The notes below the pieces were generated by a model. That model saw only the letters and a list, made by a program, of their open reading frames with translations, was not told the DNA's origin and made no database searches. From Dehalococcoidia bacterium (lineage in GTDB: Bacteria; Chloroflexota; Dehalococcoidia; Dehalococcoidales; JAUWYK01), in assembly GCA_030615865.1 (NCBI GenBank), contig JAUWYK010000074.1:1-8906 (forward strand): a stretch of 8,906 nucleotides of DNA. Direction: 5' to 3'. Positions 6,841 to 8,906 of the stretch are shown piece by piece (position 1 is the first letter of the stretch; every line of letters starts with the position of its first letter). The position numbers and the translations under genes are program-made.

Positions 6841-6924
6841 ATGAAACCGATTTTGATAGTAGAGGATGAAGCTATAGAAGAGGCGTCAAGATGTCTTAGA
6901 TGCGACCTTGAGGTTGGAGAGTAA
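6841..6924 (+). CDS. 27-residue putative mini-protein with a CxxC motif
   Basis: ATG at 6841 to TAA at 6922-6924, between the nuoF- and nuoG-like genes. The product starts MKPILIVEDE and continues AIEEASRCLRCDLEVGE, with C18-x2-C21. The second half resembles the EA..EA.RCL.CD motif that comes just before or within iron-sulfur segments of GltD/NfnB-like flavoproteins (Fer4_20). The piece could be a remnant of such a gene, a small metal-binding subunit, or a leader whose translation feeds ribosomes to the next gene. Its TAA is 3 bases before the next ATG, and the next ribosome binding site (GGAGAG, 6916-6921) lies in its last codons. An in-frame ATG at 6823, overlapping the nuoF stop, would add six residues but has a weaker ribosome binding site. 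No function is recognised. Confidence 0.55.
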   Translation: MKPILIVEDEAIEEASRCLRCDLEVGE

Positions 6925-6927
6925 GCA

Positions 6928-8892
6928 ATGAATGAGGTCACTTTAACAATTAATGGTAAACAGGTTAAAGGGAAAGCTGGAGACACCGTTCTTGAAATTT
7001 GTCAGGCTAATAGCATTGACGTGCCTACTCTCTGTCACCTTGAAGGATTAAGCGATGTCGGGGCTTGCCGAATGTGCGTGGTGGAAATAGAGAGGGAGAG
7101 AAGACCGGTTCCTGCCTGCACCTATCCGGCTAGAGATGGGCTGGTGGTGAAAACCCACACGGAACAACTGGAGAGATATCGCCGCCAGATACTTGAGCTC
7201 ATCTTCACTGAGCGCAATCATTTTTGCATGTTTTGCGAGCAGAGCGGAGACTGTGAGCTACAGAAACTAGCCTACCGATACCAGATGGATAATGTGCGTT
7301 ACCCTTATACCTTTCCTTCTTTACTCGTGGATTCATTAAGTGACTACTTAGTAATTGACCATAACCGCTGTATTCTTTGTGGCAGGTGTCTTCGAGCCTG
7401 TAGCGAAGTAGCCGCCAGTCATACTTTAAGTTTCAGTCAGCGAGGCTGGAAAACCTTGGTGTCTGCTGACTTGGAGCAATCAGTAGGCGAATCATCTTGC
7501 CTCGTCTGCGGTGCCTGTGTTCAGGCGTGTCCTACCGGTGCTATTTTTAATAAAATCAATCTTTACAAAGGCAAAACTGACGAGTGTCAACAGATAAAAA
7601 CCGTTTGTCCTGCCTGTGGAGTGGGCTGTGAATTAAATGCATTGGTGAAAGATAATAACCTGGTAAGGATTGAAGCACCTAGCTTAGTTGATCCGAGAGG
7701 TGCCCTGTGCCGGATTGGGCGTTTTGGATTGCTTGAGCCAACCCCACCCAGGATTACCTCTCCTTTGCTGCGAGGTGGGCAAGGCGAGCTAGAGGAATGT
7801 AGCCTAGATAGCGCAGTGGAGGTAATCGGCAAGAGATTGGCAGAAGCGAAGGGCGACCTTGCTGGTATGATATCCACCAGGATTCCAAATGAGATTCTTT
7901 CTTTATTTAATAAATTTATCTCTGAGGTGGTAGGTAGCGACTCAATTGATACACTGGACGGAGAAAGCTACCGGATAATTAGTAAGGGCATTAAGCAGTT
8001 TCAGAATAATGGAAAGGGATTAGGCATAGAGTGTCCCATCGAGAGTATACTGGAGGCAGATTGCATTATTGTAGTCGGTGCTGACCCTGAGAGTGCCAAT
8101 CCCATCGTTAGTACTCTGGTTCGTCGAGCTGTGAGCCAAAGGAAGACAAAGCTCATAGTAATAGACCCATCTCGGGATGTTTTCCCTCTTTGGACTGACA
8201 TTTGGCTTAAACCAAGGGTGGGTAGTGAAGGAGTCCTCCTCAGCGGTCTGACAAAGGTTCTTATCGACAAGGGTCTAGTCGTGCCAGAAAAGCCCAGGGC
8301 TGAGCTCGTTCAATCTGTCGGCGGGTACGAAATAGGTGAAGTGGTCAGGACCACCGGCATAGAGAAGGAGAGGTTGGAATTAGTAGCGGAAATTTATGGC
8401 CGGGCTGAGTGTGGGGTCATTGTCTATGGAGAAGAGTTACTAAAAAGGCATGATGCCAGCTTGGTTACTGCTATCTTGAATCTGGCTAATATAACCGGAA
8501 ATCAGGTTGGAGACAAGCTCAGGGTTATCTCGCTTAAACCGCGTGCTAATAGTCGCGGTGCCTGGGAGCTGGGGTTAGCCAAGGGTATAAAGCAGGATAA
8601 GCTGAAGGCACTGTATCTCCTTCTTGCCGACGAGCTTGGGGGAGATGAATTATTGAGTTGGCTAAGGAGAATAGATTTTTTGGTAGTGCAAGCAAGCTAC
8701 CACTCACCGGTTACATCTATGGCTGACGTAGTTCTGCCCTCACCGATATGGGCGGAAAGGGAGGGTAAATATGTCTCCATGGATGGTCGTGTTCTTGAAT
8801 CAAAACAGGTGCTTCAACTCAAAGATGGTCTACCTCAAGACCGAGAAATACTAATAGAAATTTCCAAAAAATTGGGGCGCGAGTTGAGTTAA
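6928..8892 (+). CDS. nuoG: NuoG-like iron-sulfur subunit with molybdopterin-type domain, active-site Cys/Sec apparently absent
   Basis: 654 residues. Domains in order: a plant-type [2Fe-2S] domain with C36, C47, C50 and C64; a His/Cys [4Fe-4S] site with H98, C100, C103 and C109 (NHFCMFCEQSGDCELQ); a two-cluster ferredoxin domain with C148/151/154/158 and C191/194/197/201; a molybdopterin-family [4Fe-4S] site with C227-x2-C230-x3-C234 and C261; then a molybdopterin oxidoreductase-like domain (about 275-650). The stretch aligned by eye with the catalytic D-x-C-x-R-x-C/U-H motif of formate dehydrogenases reads IDTLDGESYRI (340-350), with Ser347 at the expected Cys/Sec place. The C-terminal dinucleotide-binding domain of true formate dehydrogenases (about 900 residues) is missing. 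It most likely conducts electrons between the NuoEF-like pair and a partner encoded downstream. It could be complex I NuoG or a soluble-complex subunit. The start has GGAGAG 6 bases upstream. Confidence 0.9.
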   Translation: MNEVTLTINGKQVKGKAGDTVLEICQANSIDVPTLCHLEGLSDVGACRMCVVEIERERRPVPACTYPARDGLVVKTHTEQLERYRRQILELIFTERNHFCMFCEQSGDCELQKLAYRYQMDNVRYPYTFPSLLVDSLSDYLVIDHNRCILCGRCLRACSEVAASHTLSFSQRGWKTLVSADLEQSVGESSCLVCGACVQACPTGAIFNKINLYKGKTDECQQIKTVCPACGVGCELNALVKDNNLVRIEAPSLVDPRGALCRIGRFGLLEPTPPRITSPLLRGGQGELEECSLDSAVEVIGKRLAEAKGDLAGMISTRIPNEILSLFNKFISEVVGSDSIDTLDGESYRIISKGIKQFQNNGKGLGIECPIESILEADCIIVVGADPESANPIVSTLVRRAVSQRKTKLIVIDPSRDVFPLWTDIWLKPRVGSEGVLLSGLTKVLIDKGLVVPEKPRAELVQSVGGYEIGEVVRTTGIEKERLELVAEIYGRAECGVIVYGEELLKRHDASLVTAILNLANITGNQVGDKLRVISLKPRANSRGAWELGLAKGIKQDKLKALYLLLADELGGDELLSWLRRIDFLVVQASYHSPVTSMADVVLPSPIWAEREGKYVSMDGRVLESKQVLQLKDGLPQDREILIEISKKLGRELS

Positions 8893-8896
8893 AGCT

Positions 8897-8902
8897 AGGA
8901 GG
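8897..8902 (+). promoter_or_regulatory. ribosome binding site of a gene starting beyond the window
   Basis: AGGAGG begins 5 bases after the nuoG-like stop. With normal spacing its start codon would fall just past position 8906. It shows that the operon continues and that the next gene is tightly linked. Confidence 0.65.
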
Positions 8903-8906
8903 TTAA

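Noticed and set aside
6928..8892. Catalytic formate dehydrogenase alpha subunit
   Set aside because: The N-terminal clusters fit, but there is no Cys or in-frame TGA (Sec) at the expected catalytic place near residue 347, and the C-terminal molybdopterin dinucleotide-binding domain is missing.

Overview
The window looks like bacterial chromosome from an anaerobe with moderate base composition. The mix of a short glycine-tailed RRM protein, a GAF/PAS NarL-type sensor kinase, a two-CW cysteine protein and a NuoEFG-like flavin/iron-sulfur module resembles what is seen in Chloroflexota (Dehalococcoidia-like) genomes. That placement is an inference from protein character; the window contains no rRNA or other phylogenetic marker. 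No tRNA, rRNA, CRISPR array, transposase or insertion-sequence end was seen.

Layout. (1) 2-187: the 3' end of an RNA-binding (RRM) protein gene on the + strand. (2) 188-367: a convergent intergenic stretch with one weak possible terminator. (3) 3034 down to 368, - strand: a two-component operon with the NarL/FixJ response regulator first and a 658-residue membrane histidine kinase second, read from a good sigma70-like promoter at 3054-3082. (4) 3035-3273: a divergent control region containing a cluster of TGCCTA/TAGGCA hexamers. (5) 3274-4281, + strand: a protein made of two nearly identical small domains followed by a two-CW cysteine domain. (6) 4382-8892, + strand: a tight operon of a NuoE-like [2Fe-2S] subunit, a NuoF-like FMN/NADH subunit with extra iron-sulfur domains at both ends, an apparent 27-codon mini-gene with a near-perfect ribosome binding site, and a NuoG-like subunit with a molybdopterin-type domain. 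A strong Shine-Dalgarno sequence in the last ten bases shows that at least one more gene follows.

How the parts may work together. The E/F/G proteins form an NADH-oxidising or NAD+-reducing electron-input module. The F subunit carries an N-terminal thioredoxin-like [2Fe-2S] domain and a C-terminal 2x[4Fe-4S] ferredoxin domain. This is the architecture of HydB/HndC-type subunits of soluble, often electron-bifurcating, complexes more than of classical complex I NuoF. The G subunit has the full N-terminal cluster set (with a HoxU-like spacing of the His/Cys ligands). Its molybdopterin-type part appears to lack the active-site Cys/Sec and the usual C-terminal domain, so it probably wires electrons and is not itself a formate dehydrogenase. 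The catalytic or membrane partner should lie beyond position 8906. The divergent two-component system and the two-CW protein are plausible regulatory or redox accessories of this operon, but only adjacency supports that link.
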